Part shown: in pieces, positions 28,532 through 36,996 of the stretch
Layout: each line of letters starts with the position of its first letter
Numbering within the stretch: the first letter of the stretch is position 1
Source of the DNA: Lachnoanaerobaculum umeaense
Lineage (GTDB): Bacteria; Bacillota; Clostridia; Lachnospirales; Lachnospiraceae
Assembly: GCF_003589745.1 (NCBI RefSeq)
Contig: NZ_CP032364.1
Coordinates: 2,170,001 to 2,234,000, forward strand
Reading direction: 5' to 3'
DNA length: 64,000 nucleotides
Notes under the pieces: model-generated
Told to the model about the DNA's origin: nothing
Database searches by the model: none
The model's input: only the letters and a program-made list of their open reading frames with translations
Translations under genes and position numbers: made by a program

Positions 28532-29254
28532 TTATCCTAAATTTATTTTTGGATACTCTTCGCACCTAATCTCTTCTCTTTCTTTTGTAGGTGCAACCCA
28601 CAAAACCGCATTACTAATCACTTTCAAAACTGTAGAGTTGTAATAGGCCAAATTGGTATCATGTCCTGGATGAAAGTAGAAAACCTTTCCAAATCCCCTC
28701 TGCCATGTGCAGCCACCTCTAAATATGTTTCCTCCGGAAAACCAAGTAGTAAAAACAACATCATCAGGCTTCGGAATATCAAAGAATTCTCCGTACATTT
28801 CTTCCTCTTCTAAATCGAAAAATTCCGGTATTCCTCTTGCAATTGGATGTGAAGGAGTAGTAGTCCATACACGTGCGAAGTCTCCAAAACGATACTTTAA
28901 TGTACAGCTTGTACCCATAAGTCTTTTGAATACTTTACTCAGATGAGCCGAATGTAGTACAATAAGGCCCATTCCTTTCATCACTCTGTTACATATTCTT
29001 TCTACTATCTCATCCGGAAAAACATCATGGCTACGATGTGCCCAGAAAACAAGTACGTCTGTTTCATTCAATGTCTCTTCAGTAAATCCGAATTCTTCTA
29101 TATCACTGTTTAAACATACAATTTCACAATCATTAGCAGATGTTAATTCTTTTTTTATCCCACCGGCTATTTCAGCAGCAATACCATTTGGATAAACCTC
29201 ACGTACCCTTTCTTCCTTTTCGTGCAATTTCTCATCCCAGACAACAACACGCAT
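28532..29254 (-). CDS. ThuA-like protein
   Basis: 240 residues, ThuA family (glutamine-amidotransferase-like fold): VVVWDEKLHEKEERV, DVLVFWAHRSHDVF, GLIVLHSAHLSKVFKRLMGT, SHPIARGIPEFF, and the conserved GKVFYFHPGHD near the C-terminus. ThuA proteins accompany Gfo/Idh/MocA dehydrogenases in oxidative disaccharide use and are linked to 3-keto-glycosides. Start overlaps the upstream stop by one base (TAATG). Confidence 0.85.
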   Translation of the reverse strand: MRVVVWDEKLHEKEERVREVYPNGIAAEIAGGIKKELTSANDCEIVCLNSDIEEFGFTEETLNETDVLVFWAHRSHDVFPDEIVERICNRVMKGMGLIVLHSAHLSKVFKRLMGTSCTLKYRFGDFARVWTTTPSHPIARGIPEFFDLEEEEMYGEFFDIPKPDDVVFTTWFSGGNIFRGGCTWQRGFGKVFYFHPGHDTNLAYYNSTVLKVISNAVLWVAPTKEREEIRCEEYPKINLG

Positions 29255-30321
29255 TATAAACCTCCCTCAAACTTTATAACTTCGTTTTTCTCTGAAGATT
29301 CCCAAACTGCTTCAAGTACCTGCATCACACGGCGTATTTCAGAGTTCTTAATTATAAATTCCGTCTTTCCTTCTCTTGCATCTCTATAATTTTCGAAAAA
29401 TTCAATATGTTCATTATTTGCAATAGGAAGCTCCTCTGTTATAAGAATGTCTTTGTCAATTTGACCAAATGAACGGGTAGGTCCTGCAAAGGTCATAGTT
29501 GTCTCTCCAGGAACATTTGTAAGAAGACGAGTTGTCTTTACAATTTTTCCATTTGGGAAAAATCCATCTGAGTAAGCACTTCCCTTGTCACCACCAATAA
29601 ACCAATGATGCTCAAACCAGTTTTCTTTATCGCCTAAAAAATATGTTCCAAGCTCTATTTCTGCACGAATATTATTCTGGAACTTAATATCAATTTTAAA
29701 ATAATCATCAACTTCAAAATTAATTACATTCCTTACTTGAGCATAAACGGACTCAACTTTTGACGGTACCATCCATAATATCTGATCAATTAAGTGAACG
29801 CCCCAATCGTAAAGCATTCCACCACCATATTTTTTATATACATGCCAGTCATGCATATTTCCATTTATTCCATATAACATTGACTGAATCGTATATACAT
29901 TGCCCAGTGTATTCTGATCATAAATATTTTTCATTGTCCTATAATCTTTATCATAACGCCTTTGATGATGAATTGTGAAACCAACTCCATATTTCTCACA
30001 TATCTGTATCATTTCATCATATTCTTTTACACTAAGAGCAACCGGTTTTTCACAGATTATATTTTTTCCTGCTTTTGCAGCCTTTTCTACCATTTCTCTA
30101 TGCTTATGGTTTTCAACTACAATCAATACAGTATCAATCTCTTCATTTTCAAGTAGCCTATCTGCGTTTGTATATTTAATTACTCCCGGAGTTGAGGCGT
30201 CGTCCATTCTTGACTCATCAATATCACAAATCCCAACTAATTCCATGCCTTGCGTCTGTGCAATCTTCAGCTCATGTTTATGCCCCATGTAACCAAAACC
30301 TATAATACCAAATTTAATCAC
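29254..30321 (-). CDS. Gfo/Idh/MocA family sugar dehydrogenase (first operon gene)
   Basis: About 355 residues. Rossmann motif FGIIGFGYMGHKHE at the N-terminus, VVENHKHREM, CEKPVAL, and the substrate-site segment GGGMLYDWGVHLIDQ with the likely catalytic His. Start set at GTG 30319-30321, seven to eight bases after AAAGGAG; the longer frame from TTG 30339 would place that RBS inside the gene. First gene behind the promoter and operators. Paired with ThuA, it resembles the ThuB role of glycoside 3-dehydrogenase (inference). Confidence 0.88.
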   Translation of the reverse strand: MIKFGIIGFGYMGHKHELKIAQTQGMELVGICDIDESRMDDASTPGVIKYTNADRLLENEEIDTVLIVVENHKHREMVEKAAKAGKNIICEKPVALSVKEYDEMIQICEKYGVGFTIHHQRRYDKDYRTMKNIYDQNTLGNVYTIQSMLYGINGNMHDWHVYKKYGGGMLYDWGVHLIDQILWMVPSKVESVYAQVRNVINFEVDDYFKIDIKFQNNIRAEIELGTYFLGDKENWFEHHWFIGGDKGSAYSDGFFPNGKIVKTTRLLTNVPGETTMTFAGPTRSFGQIDKDILITEELPIANNEHIEFFENYRDAREGKTEFIIKNSEIRRVMQVLEAVWESSEKNEVIKFEGGL

Positions 30322-30357
30322 TGGTAGAGCTCCTTTCAAAACATCTCTTTTTGTTAA

Positions 30358-30375
30358 AATATTTACGTAAATATT
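30358..30375. promoter_or_regulatory. LacI-type operator O1 of the sugar operon
   Basis: AATATTTACGTAAATATT is a perfect 18-bp palindrome centred on CG, about 30 bases downstream of the -10 element and 37 bases before the first start codon. The position fits a road-block operator. Confidence 0.75.
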
Positions 30376-30402
30376 CTTTTTATCTCTTATCTCGTTGTCC
30401 CT

Positions 30403-30432
30403 ATTATTCCATATTTATGGTCATAAAGTCAA
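30403..30432 (-). promoter_or_regulatory. promoter of the sugar operon
   Basis: TTGACT (30427-30432), an 18-base spacer and AATAAT (30403-30408) on the minus strand. The operator O1 lies just downstream. Confidence 0.55.
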
Positions 30433-30505
30433 TGAAATTCCTATATATTATCATTTTTCTATGTTTTAACTAATTTTTACTATAATTCTTTATTTTCAGA
30501 ATTTT

Positions 30506-30517
30506 ATTTACGTAAAT
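30506..30517. promoter_or_regulatory. LacI-type operator O2 of the sugar operon
   Basis: ATTTACGTAAAT, a perfect 12-bp palindrome with the same core as O1. Its centre is 145 bp from the centre of O1, a distance compatible with looping by a tetrameric regulator. Confidence 0.62.
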
Positions 30518-30524
30518 TTTGTTA

Positions 30525-30610
30525 TAAAAAAGGAATAACTCCTAATAAAAGGGGTTATTCCCAAACATTAAATAAGTGAAAGCAATAAATGCTTTCCCTC
30601 CAAAGTATAT
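30525..30610 (-). repeat. paired-hairpin repeat, copy 1
   Basis: Two hairpins joined by CAAACATTAAA: one of GGAATAACTCC/GGGGTTATTCC (11 pairs including one G-T), the other of GAAAGCA/TGCTTTC. On the minus strand the second hairpin is followed by six Ts, like a terminator. The same arrangement recurs at 39722-39810 with different bases but pairing largely kept. Confidence 0.65.
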
Positions 30611-30641
30611 ATTTTTAATTTTATCCACTAGGTTTTATTTC

Positions 30642-30740
30642 AAATACTTAGACATTAATACCCATACATCCATTTTTCTTACTTTTTCAAATTCTTCTTT
30701 ACTAACAATAGTTTCATGCGAACCTTCTACTACAACTTTC
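30642..30740 (-). pseudogene. tail of a serine recombinase-like ORF
   Basis: Frame VVVEGSHETIVSKEEFEKVRKMD resembles the 'H-E-x-I-V-S-x-E-E-F' segment of large serine recombinases. It overlaps the end of the sigma-like gene in another frame and ends after about 32 codons. Too short to be functional; likely debris of an integrative element. Confidence 0.45.
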
Positions 30741-30999
30741 CATCATTTAGCTTTCGTAGTGCATGATATAGATCATTGATTCTCACTTTAGTTTCAATGA
30801 TTTTTTCAATATCCACATCTTCATCTACAATGGAATTCAAATCAATCTTGTAATCCTCATACCCGTAAACCTTATGTTTTTTATCTGATTTATTTAAATA
30901 AGCCTCATGATTGACTTGCTTCTTATATGCTTTATATATTTCATCGGATACATATATCTTTTCACATTTTACATAGATATATTTTCTATCATCTGTCAT
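30730..30999 (-). CDS. short sigma-70-like protein of integrative-element type
   Basis: 89 residues from the ATG at 30999, chosen because AAGGAGGATTTTACAA directly precedes it; the longer frame to 31143 lacks such a site. KYIYVKCEKIYVSDEIYKAY followed by VYGYEDYKIDLNSIVDED resembles the N-terminal part of sigma-like proteins on Tn916/Tn1549-type elements. The usual C-terminal sigma region 4 is missing, so it is truncated. Confidence 0.55.
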   Translation of the reverse strand: MTDDRKYIYVKCEKIYVSDEIYKAYKKQVNHEAYLNKSDKKHKVYGYEDYKIDLNSIVDEDVDIEKIIETKVRINDLYHALRKLNDGKL

Positions 31000-31139
31000 T
31001 TGTAAAATCCTCCTTTTTATCCAAAGTTTCAAATCCGATTTTTTGAACAAAAAAGGAGGACTCCTGCATTTTGGCATGCGAAATCCTCTTTCTTTTTCCA
31101 TTAAGTTCGAAATGAATTTCTCTTTATTTTTTCTTTGGT

Positions 31140-31217
31140 TCATCTCTTTCTCATATCACCACGCAACACTAATTTGCAGTACCTGTCAAACTTATGCATG
31201 ACGGCCTTTTCATTTAC
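31140..31217 (-). pseudogene. fragment of a second sigma-like ORF
   Basis: Frame VNEKAVMHKFDRYCKLVLRG is the conserved N-terminus of sigma-70-like proteins found on integrative conjugative elements (NEKAVMHxFDxYCKxVL). It ends at a stop after DMRKR, so only 25 residues remain. Confidence 0.65.
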
Positions 31218-31651
31218 GGAAGACTATTGCCCCATTCGAGTTCACCTCCTCCGTTCTTAGTTAAATATATTTCCTTTCGCCTATATACCCATTTAAGCAC
31301 ATAAAAAATCTGAATTTTTGAGAAATCTCAAGAAATAAAAAAACACTTGAAAAGCATCTCTACTGTCCAAGTATTTTTCCAAAACTTTTATATTCTATTT
31401 TTATAAACCATGATTCCAATATATTTCATACATAGTATCAATTTCCAACTATATGTTCAGTATGGTAATTATAATTTATAAATTTATGATAATCATTTTC
31501 ATCTTTAAAGGTATCATTCCAATAAAACACATCACCATAATTCCTATGTGTTTTTATACCCTTAATAGTCCTCTCAATGATTAACTATTTTTTATATTTT
31601 GAAATATCAAATGATATAACTTTGGTCTTTTTTACATAGCCATAATATATT
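31218..31651. other. gene-poor stretch with a possible coding remnant
   Basis: No full gene. A minus-strand frame at 31438-31587 encodes about 48 residues (KTHRNYGDVFYWNDTFKDEN and onward) with protein-like composition but no good start, probably a remnant. The rest is AT-rich without clear structure. Confidence 0.4.
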
Positions 31652-32917
31652 TCATTTTATTCTAACTATGCCATAGTTCATATCTGTTCCATTCTTTATG
31701 TCAGCAACTATCATATATTCTCCATATATGTCTTCTATGTAATCAAATATTGGTTTTAATACTTCCTCTCCCTCTAAATTCAAAAGACCATACTTTCTAA
31801 TCTTCATACTTGAATCTGAATAAATGTAGCCAATCATTGCTGAATGTTCTTTATAATATTTTGCTTTTGAAACAAAAAACAAGGAATTACCTCGAAAAAT
31901 ATTTTCTCCATTCTTCCCTATAACAGATACTAAATCTTTTGTTACAAAGGCTTTTCCATCATGAAATTCACCAATAATTAAAGAAACTCCACTTATAGCA
32001 CTGTATGAGTAAAAAGGAATCACAATGTCTCCCGTAGTATCTATGTAGGCCCATGCAATATAACCGTCATCCAAATAATTATTAATTGCAACAGCAGCAA
32101 GACCTTCACTAAAATTATGTGCATCATCATATTTGCACTCAATTACCTCTTTACCATTTTTGTCTATATAGCCCCATTTATCTTGCCTTTTTACAGCAGC
32201 AAAACCTTCATGTAAATCACTAATTTCATCATAAAAAGTATTTGTTACTACAATTCCTTTATTGTTTATAAAAGTCCATTTATCCCCCTGCTTAACAGCT
32301 GCCAAGCCCTCATGAAAATCCATTACTTCATCATATTGAAAGTCTATTACTATATTTTCATTTATATCTATAAACCCCCATTTATTATCCTTATCCATAA
32401 CCGCAGCATAATTTTCATAAAATAAATGTACATCATAAAAATTAAAATCAATAACCTGATTGAAGTTTTTATCTATGAATCCCCACAAACCCTTAAGCTT
32501 AACTGCTGATAAACCATCTTTAAAAGAATATATGTTTTCATAAGTTTTATCCGATAACTTGTTACCTGCTTTGTCAACATAGAAAAAAGAAGAATTTTTA
32601 TTTGCAATAAATACATTTTCTCTATCAAAATCAATATCATCAAAAAGCGGATACTCATAGATATCTTTGGTACTTGCATCAATAATACAAACTTCTCCAC
32701 TGTTCTTATAAAATTTAAATAAGTTCCCCTCTAAAAAACTTATATCTTTATATAAACTTGGTTTGATTACCCACTCCCATTGAGTATTTGTTTTATTAAT
32801 TAAATTTGATACCATAGTACTAGAAAATATTAGAAACAAAGCAAATATTAAAAGTGAGATTTTTTTTCTATTTAGTAAATAATTGTGCCTCTCCTTCCCT
32901 TCTGTCCTTATAATCAT
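31652..32917 (-). CDS. WG-repeat protein with membrane anchor, candidate immunity protein
   Basis: 421 residues. An N-terminal transmembrane helix (about 19-40) is followed by at least five WG-type repeats (GLWGFIDKNF, NKWGFIDINEN, DKWTFINNKG, DKWGYIDKNGKE, and an AWAYIDTTG variant). WG-repeat proteins are common beside secreted toxins and likely bind them outside the membrane. The start at 32917 is preceded by AAAGGGGG and overlaps the lysozyme-effector frame by 50 bases, so the two are linked. Immunity to the lysozyme is inferred. Confidence 0.65.
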   Translation of the reverse strand: MIIRTEGKERHNYLLNRKKISLLIFALFLIFSSTMVSNLINKTNTQWEWVIKPSLYKDISFLEGNLFKFYKNSGEVCIIDASTKDIYEYPLFDDIDFDRENVFIANKNSSFFYVDKAGNKLSDKTYENIYSFKDGLSAVKLKGLWGFIDKNFNQVIDFNFYDVHLFYENYAAVMDKDNKWGFIDINENIVIDFQYDEVMDFHEGLAAVKQGDKWTFINNKGIVVTNTFYDEISDLHEGFAAVKRQDKWGYIDKNGKEVIECKYDDAHNFSEGLAAVAINNYLDDGYIAWAYIDTTGDIVIPFYSYSAISGVSLIIGEFHDGKAFVTKDLVSVIGKNGENIFRGNSLFFVSKAKYYKEHSAMIGYIYSDSSMKIRKYGLLNLEGEEVLKPIFDYIEDIYGEYMIVADIKNGTDMNYGIVRIK

Positions 32918-33857
32918 ATTTAATATTACCCCCTTTGCTATTTATAAATAACTCTTTTATTTTTTTCGGATCATATTTTCCATTGTTATTTATAATATAA
33001 TCTCTAAGTTCTTTCACTTTTATAAGTTTTTCGGCCTCTACTTGTGTCATACGAACATCTTTTTTCACTATTTCCCCAGTGCTACTTCTTGTTAAAAATC
33101 TATTGAACATATCCAAATCATTTTTTTCTGAAAAATCATATCCATAGCCAATAGTATAACTATCTGGTGAACTATTAATTCTTACTTCTAAAAAAGGACT
33201 TCCTTCGTACTTTATGATTAAATCTTTTGTAGTTTCATCATACCCTATACCATTTTTATTATTAATAACCCCTTCAGCATCTGCCCAATGCATTTTCCCG
33301 CTGTTCTTATCTTGAACCCAACCTGACGCCAACATATCACCACTACTATGGAAATAATAAATTTTTCCATCCTTTTTCTGCCTCTCCATTCTGATTCAGA
33401 TACTTCCACTTACCTGTATTTTCATCTTTCACCCAGCCTACTTGTAATGATACTCCTGATACCATAGTTTTTGGTTTCAACTCTGTCGTAGCAGCTCCCG
33501 TATGTACTCCTGAGATTGCTCCTCTGTATAGGCTATCTGCAAATAGAGTATTAACATTTCCATTTTTCCAATTTGCCGGATTAAACGCCTCACTGCTGCC
33601 GACTACAACCGGTATACTTCCCAATGCTACTTGTGCTATATATGTTTTTATAACTTCCGATTCCGTTCCTTTCGGTGTATCTGGTGTACCTATAGAAGGA
33701 ATAGCTCCCAGTGCCGCCTGCCATGCTCTGCTCATATCTACTTTTGGAAGTTTATTTGTTTGTGATTTCGCATACTCTCCGGTTTCATTACCTATAAAAA
33801 CTGTTTTTTGGCTACTTATATCAATATTTCTTTTATCTTTAATGATGTTTTACCCAT
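32868..33857 (-). pseudogene. wall-binding GH24 lysozyme effector, broken by two frameshifts
   Basis: Three frames join into one protein. ATG 33857 overlaps the upstream stop (TAAATG) and reads MGKT; adding one A to the following A-run restores a frame running through KTVFIGNETGEY and MSRAWQAALGAIP to choline-binding-type repeats (GWVKDENTGKWKYLN). Near 33390 one more A in an A-run gives GWKKIYYFHSSGDML and the second repeat, then a phage-type lysozyme domain: KYEG with the catalytic Glu, YTIGYGYDF, MTQVEAEKLI and the closing RREGEAQLF. The core between EKLI and NNNGKYDP is shorter than usual in GH24, so an internal deletion is possible. Peptidoglycan is the expected target. Whether the frameshifts are real or sequencing errors is open. 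Confidence 0.65.
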
Positions 33858-34280
33858 TTATCTGCCTCCCTGATATTGACTGACTGTTTTGATAACCTCC
33901 AATGCCGCTCTTTCCCATTCTTTTCTGTCTTTATACATACAGCTGAAAATCCCCTGTACCAAATTATTCCCTGTACATGCAATATACATTATGTTATAAG
34001 CCTCATCATCTATTCCATAACTTTGAAAGTCAAATCTGTGTATGATGACATCTTTTTCCACGTCTTCATTTTCTTCAAAAAACTCATAACTTGGGTTGGC
34101 ATTTTTTATAAGTCCGGTTACCAGCCTTGTATCTTGGTCATTTCCCGAAATTCCAAGATCTGTAAAAGTGAAGTTTACAGACATATCAAGACTTGTATAA
34201 ATCTCATCAGGTCTTTTTCCTGAGAAATACTTAACCTCTGCTATCTCGGGTAACATTGGAACAAAGTTTTCCGGTAACAT
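33858..34280 (-). CDS. DcrB-like protein, possible effector chaperone
   Basis: 140 residues from ATG 34280. The sequence RVSVMLPENFVPM ... VKYFSGKRPDEIYTSLDMS ... FTDLG resembles the DcrB/DUF1795 family, which includes the EagR chaperones of type VI effectors. The frame stays open upstream and coding-like to about 34354 (ELIHFNKTLLFNDRV), where an ATG is out of frame across a TA run, so the real start is probably lost to slippage. It sits between the spike fragment and the lysozyme effector, the place expected of a chaperone. Confidence 0.5.
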   Translation of the reverse strand: MLPENFVPMLPEIAEVKYFSGKRPDEIYTSLDMSVNFTFTDLGISGNDQDTRLVTGLIKNANPSYEFFEENEDVEKDVIIHRFDFQSYGIDDEAYNIMYIACTGNNLVQGIFSCMYKDRKEWERAALEVIKTVSQYQGGR

Positions 34281-34453
34281 GACACTTACTCTGTCATTAA
34301 AAAGCAGGGTTTTATTAAAATGAATTAACTCATTATTTATATATAAACCCTCATTTATACTACCGAAAGTATCCCTTCTTTATATTTGAAGTGCCTTAAC
34401 TATATGCTCATCATAATATTCCATAAGTTCTATTACCTCTTTTAGTAAATTGT

Positions 34454-34911
34454 TTAATTCTTTTGGATACTTATATCCCCGTCTGCATTTATTTCCACCA
34501 TTTCGAATTTAATTTTTACTTTCTTTCTTGCTGACATTATCAATGAATCAGATGAACTAAATGTCATGTTTTTGCCGGATGTACTCACCTTATTATCCGC
34601 TTTTAATTCTACTCCGTTATCTTTTATATACATTGTTTTACCGTCTTTTGTAACTATACCCTTTATTTCATTGGAAAAAGCTGACATATTTTCACATTCT
34701 ATGGCAAATACATTTTTACTTTCATCCCTGTCTCCAAAATATACTTTTGCTTTTGCTCCTACTTCAGGTGTACAATACATGACGTTGCCTGTAACGGGCA
34801 GCCACTCAAGTCTATATCTTTTCTTTTCCAAACCGCTGTCCATGGAAAACTTTACAAATACATCCTCAGCTTTTACATCTACATATACAATTATTGAACC
34901 GGATCCACCGG
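34454..34911 (-). pseudogene. VgrG/gp5-like spike protein, C-terminal part
   Basis: The frame is open from about 34911 (IIVYVDVKAEDVFVKF) and reads YRLEWLPVTGNVMYCTPEVG (OB-fold exit of phage baseplate/VgrG proteins), VYFGDRDE, then a repetitive needle-like stretch (DGKTMYIKDNGVELKADN, TFSSSDSLIMSARKKVKI). The N-terminal two-thirds of a VgrG-type protein are missing and the frame begins inside the end of the preceding gene. A short frame (ELNNLLKEVIELMEYYDEH) follows at 34381-34460. Confidence 0.58.
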
Positions 34912-36360
34912 TTTCATTACGACTTCTCCTGTATAATCTACAACAAGCATCGGATTTTTACCATCCTTATCAAATCTTGTTATACGTTGTTTATCTTCTC
35001 CTGCTATATAACTATATTCATATAAAAAAACATAGTTATCACTACAAAATAATTGTGGTATGTATGCACTTTCAGAATCCTTAATTCTACTGTATATCAA
35101 TCTGATAGTGCCTGTGTTCATATCTGTAATAAAGAGCTTAGTTCTTTCTTCTTCATCCATAATTGACTCTCCATTAGATACACTATATAAAAAGTTGTCA
35201 TTTACTTCATAATTTTCTATATAAGCATCATAATCTATAGGATACCTTGGCGTATTGATTATTTCATAGTCAATATTTGAGCCGTCTTTCGCCTTTTCTA
35301 TATCTTCTGCTTTTATCCTAAGCATCACATACATATGAACCGTAAACTCTACTTTATCTTTTTCTTCTCTACTTACGCTTCCTGTATCGTTAAACTTAAT
35401 TTTATCTATATAATTCTTATCTCTGTACAAAAACTCCATAGGTTGGTAAAAGTATATATATCCGTTTAATACTCTGTAATAATTAGGATTTTCTCTAAAT
35501 AAACCTATACTTACTAAATCATATTCCTCCATATCTCTGTCTTTCATTATATCCCACTTGTCTGAATTACTCCTTATTTTATCATCCAGATTTTTTGCCC
35601 ATATATCATAAGTCTCTACTATATTAGTTGTATTGTTACGATCCCAGCTTGAAGCTTCTTTATAATACCGAAATGTAGTCAGCTCTTTTTGCTTATATTT
35701 TACTTTATTCCATCCAAACAGATAATGATATGGGACATCTACTCCTATACCTGGCCCATAACTTGCCTCTCTTATTATACGCATGCTGTATTCATTAAAT
35801 ACAACACTACCGACTCCTCCCAATCTTATTTGATCATAATAAATCTTAGATGAATAAATCTTTATACCATCTAAAGTATATTTACTAAGTATATCTCCAT
35901 TAAACAAGTATATATACTTGCCATCTATATAGTTTCTGTCTCCCTCTCCATTAATTACAGGCTTTATCCCACCATTTATATTTTCCAATTGCTTTTTATC
36001 TATATCTCTACTCATCTTGCATATTCCGAACATATCCTTACAAAGGAAAAAGATATCCGAATTATTTTCCATAATTGAGCCTATATAATTTGAGCCTGAA
36101 TATACCTCATCTACTGCTTTGCCCTCATTATCCATATACATTAGTCTACCATTATACACAAAATATATACCGTCTTCCACTTGACATACATTACCCATAC
36201 TCTTTACAGTAATATTTTTATTATCTGTAAAAAATTTTTTCCTAATAACCGCCGGATATTTGTCAGCAGGGATATACATAAAATCACATAGCGAAAGTGC
36301 AAAATATCCTGCAATAATAAAGCATAAACCTATAATCCATACTTTCTTTTTATTTTTCAT
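34891..36360 (-). CDS. membrane-anchored propeller-like protein (module copy 2)
   Basis: 489 residues. One N-terminal transmembrane helix (about 8-26, VWIIGLCFIIAGYFALSL), then an extracytoplasmic region with recurring short strand motifs (GIYFVYNGRLMYMDN, KYIYLFNGDILSKY, NGYIYFYQP) like DUF5050/beta-propeller proteins. A broken paralogue lies at 36997-38374, in the same order behind a paralogous partner gene. Function unknown; immunity or signalling are guesses. Its last codons overlap the spike fragment frame. Confidence 0.6.
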   Translation of the reverse strand: MKNKKKVWIIGLCFIIAGYFALSLCDFMYIPADKYPAVIRKKFFTDNKNITVKSMGNVCQVEDGIYFVYNGRLMYMDNEGKAVDEVYSGSNYIGSIMENNSDIFFLCKDMFGICKMSRDIDKKQLENINGGIKPVINGEGDRNYIDGKYIYLFNGDILSKYTLDGIKIYSSKIYYDQIRLGGVGSVVFNEYSMRIIREASYGPGIGVDVPYHYLFGWNKVKYKQKELTTFRYYKEASSWDRNNTTNIVETYDIWAKNLDDKIRSNSDKWDIMKDRDMEEYDLVSIGLFRENPNYYRVLNGYIYFYQPMEFLYRDKNYIDKIKFNDTGSVSREEKDKVEFTVHMYVMLRIKAEDIEKAKDGSNIDYEIINTPRYPIDYDAYIENYEVNDNFLYSVSNGESIMDEEERTKLFITDMNTGTIRLIYSRIKDSESAYIPQLFCSDNYVFLYEYSYIAGEDKQRITRFDKDGKNPMLVVDYTGEVVMKPVDPVQ

Positions 36361-36399
36361 ATTGCTCCCTTAGATATCTTCCTGAATATTATTTATATT

Positions 36400-36996
36400 T
36401 TAATTTCTTCTCAACAATTCACCAAACAGGGTGTCCATATTTATACTGGTAGCTGTGCAACAATTAAATTTTTCTATACTTATTTTTTCTCCGTCCAATA
36501 ACACATTCACTTCTACCTCAACTAACTTTTGCTCTTTTTTAGTTTCACCTTCTACGCTCAGCCGCTTCAGATTTTTTAATATTCCCATTCCTGTTTCTAC
36601 ACCATCAATATCTACTCCTGGAATTTTCCTAATTGAAATTGTTGTTGTAAGTGCCTTTATCAATTGATTTATCCTTTCATAAGTTGTGCCCTTTACATTA
36701 TCACCCAATTCTAATATTTCCAATAGGCATTCCTCTTTTTTACTATTCTTGTCTTTAAGATAGATCTTACCTATATTATCTAGGAAAGTATATATTATTT
36801 TTTCAGTCTCTTTTCCCGGAAGTATATATAAACAAAAGAATGGTAATCTTTTCCTATATTGGCATATATAATGTATGCTTTAAGAGACTTTATTAATTGC
36901 ATCAAACTGTCTCCCGATTGTTCATATGCTATCTCATCAAATTTATTCTGTAATGTCTCTTCTGCCTTTTGAGCAGCAAAGCTTCCGATATCTTTT
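36400..36996 (-). pseudogene. hypothetical protein, module copy 2, frameshifted
   Basis: The frame from about 36996 (SFAAQKAEETLQNKF ... YEQSGDSLMQLIKSLKAYII) stops near 36800, while the adjacent frame continues ILPGKETEKIIYTFLDNIGK ... LEILELGDNV to 36400. Together they match module copy 1 at 38405-38958 along the whole length. The shift lies near 36830. The conserved core is ILEL followed by a repeat-like GVxTGMxILxxL segment. No family recognised; soluble, no signal peptide. Confidence 0.55.

Noticed and set aside
30525..30610. Attachment site of a prophage or element
   Set aside because: The repeat is a pair of hairpins rather than a simple direct repeat in a tRNA gene, and no integrase is near; kept as a repeat only.
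33346..33735. PAAR/DUF4280-type spike cap reading of the N-terminal part of the lysozyme effector
   Set aside because: Its position after a VgrG-like frame invites this, but no PAAR or DUF4280 motif is visible in the sequence.
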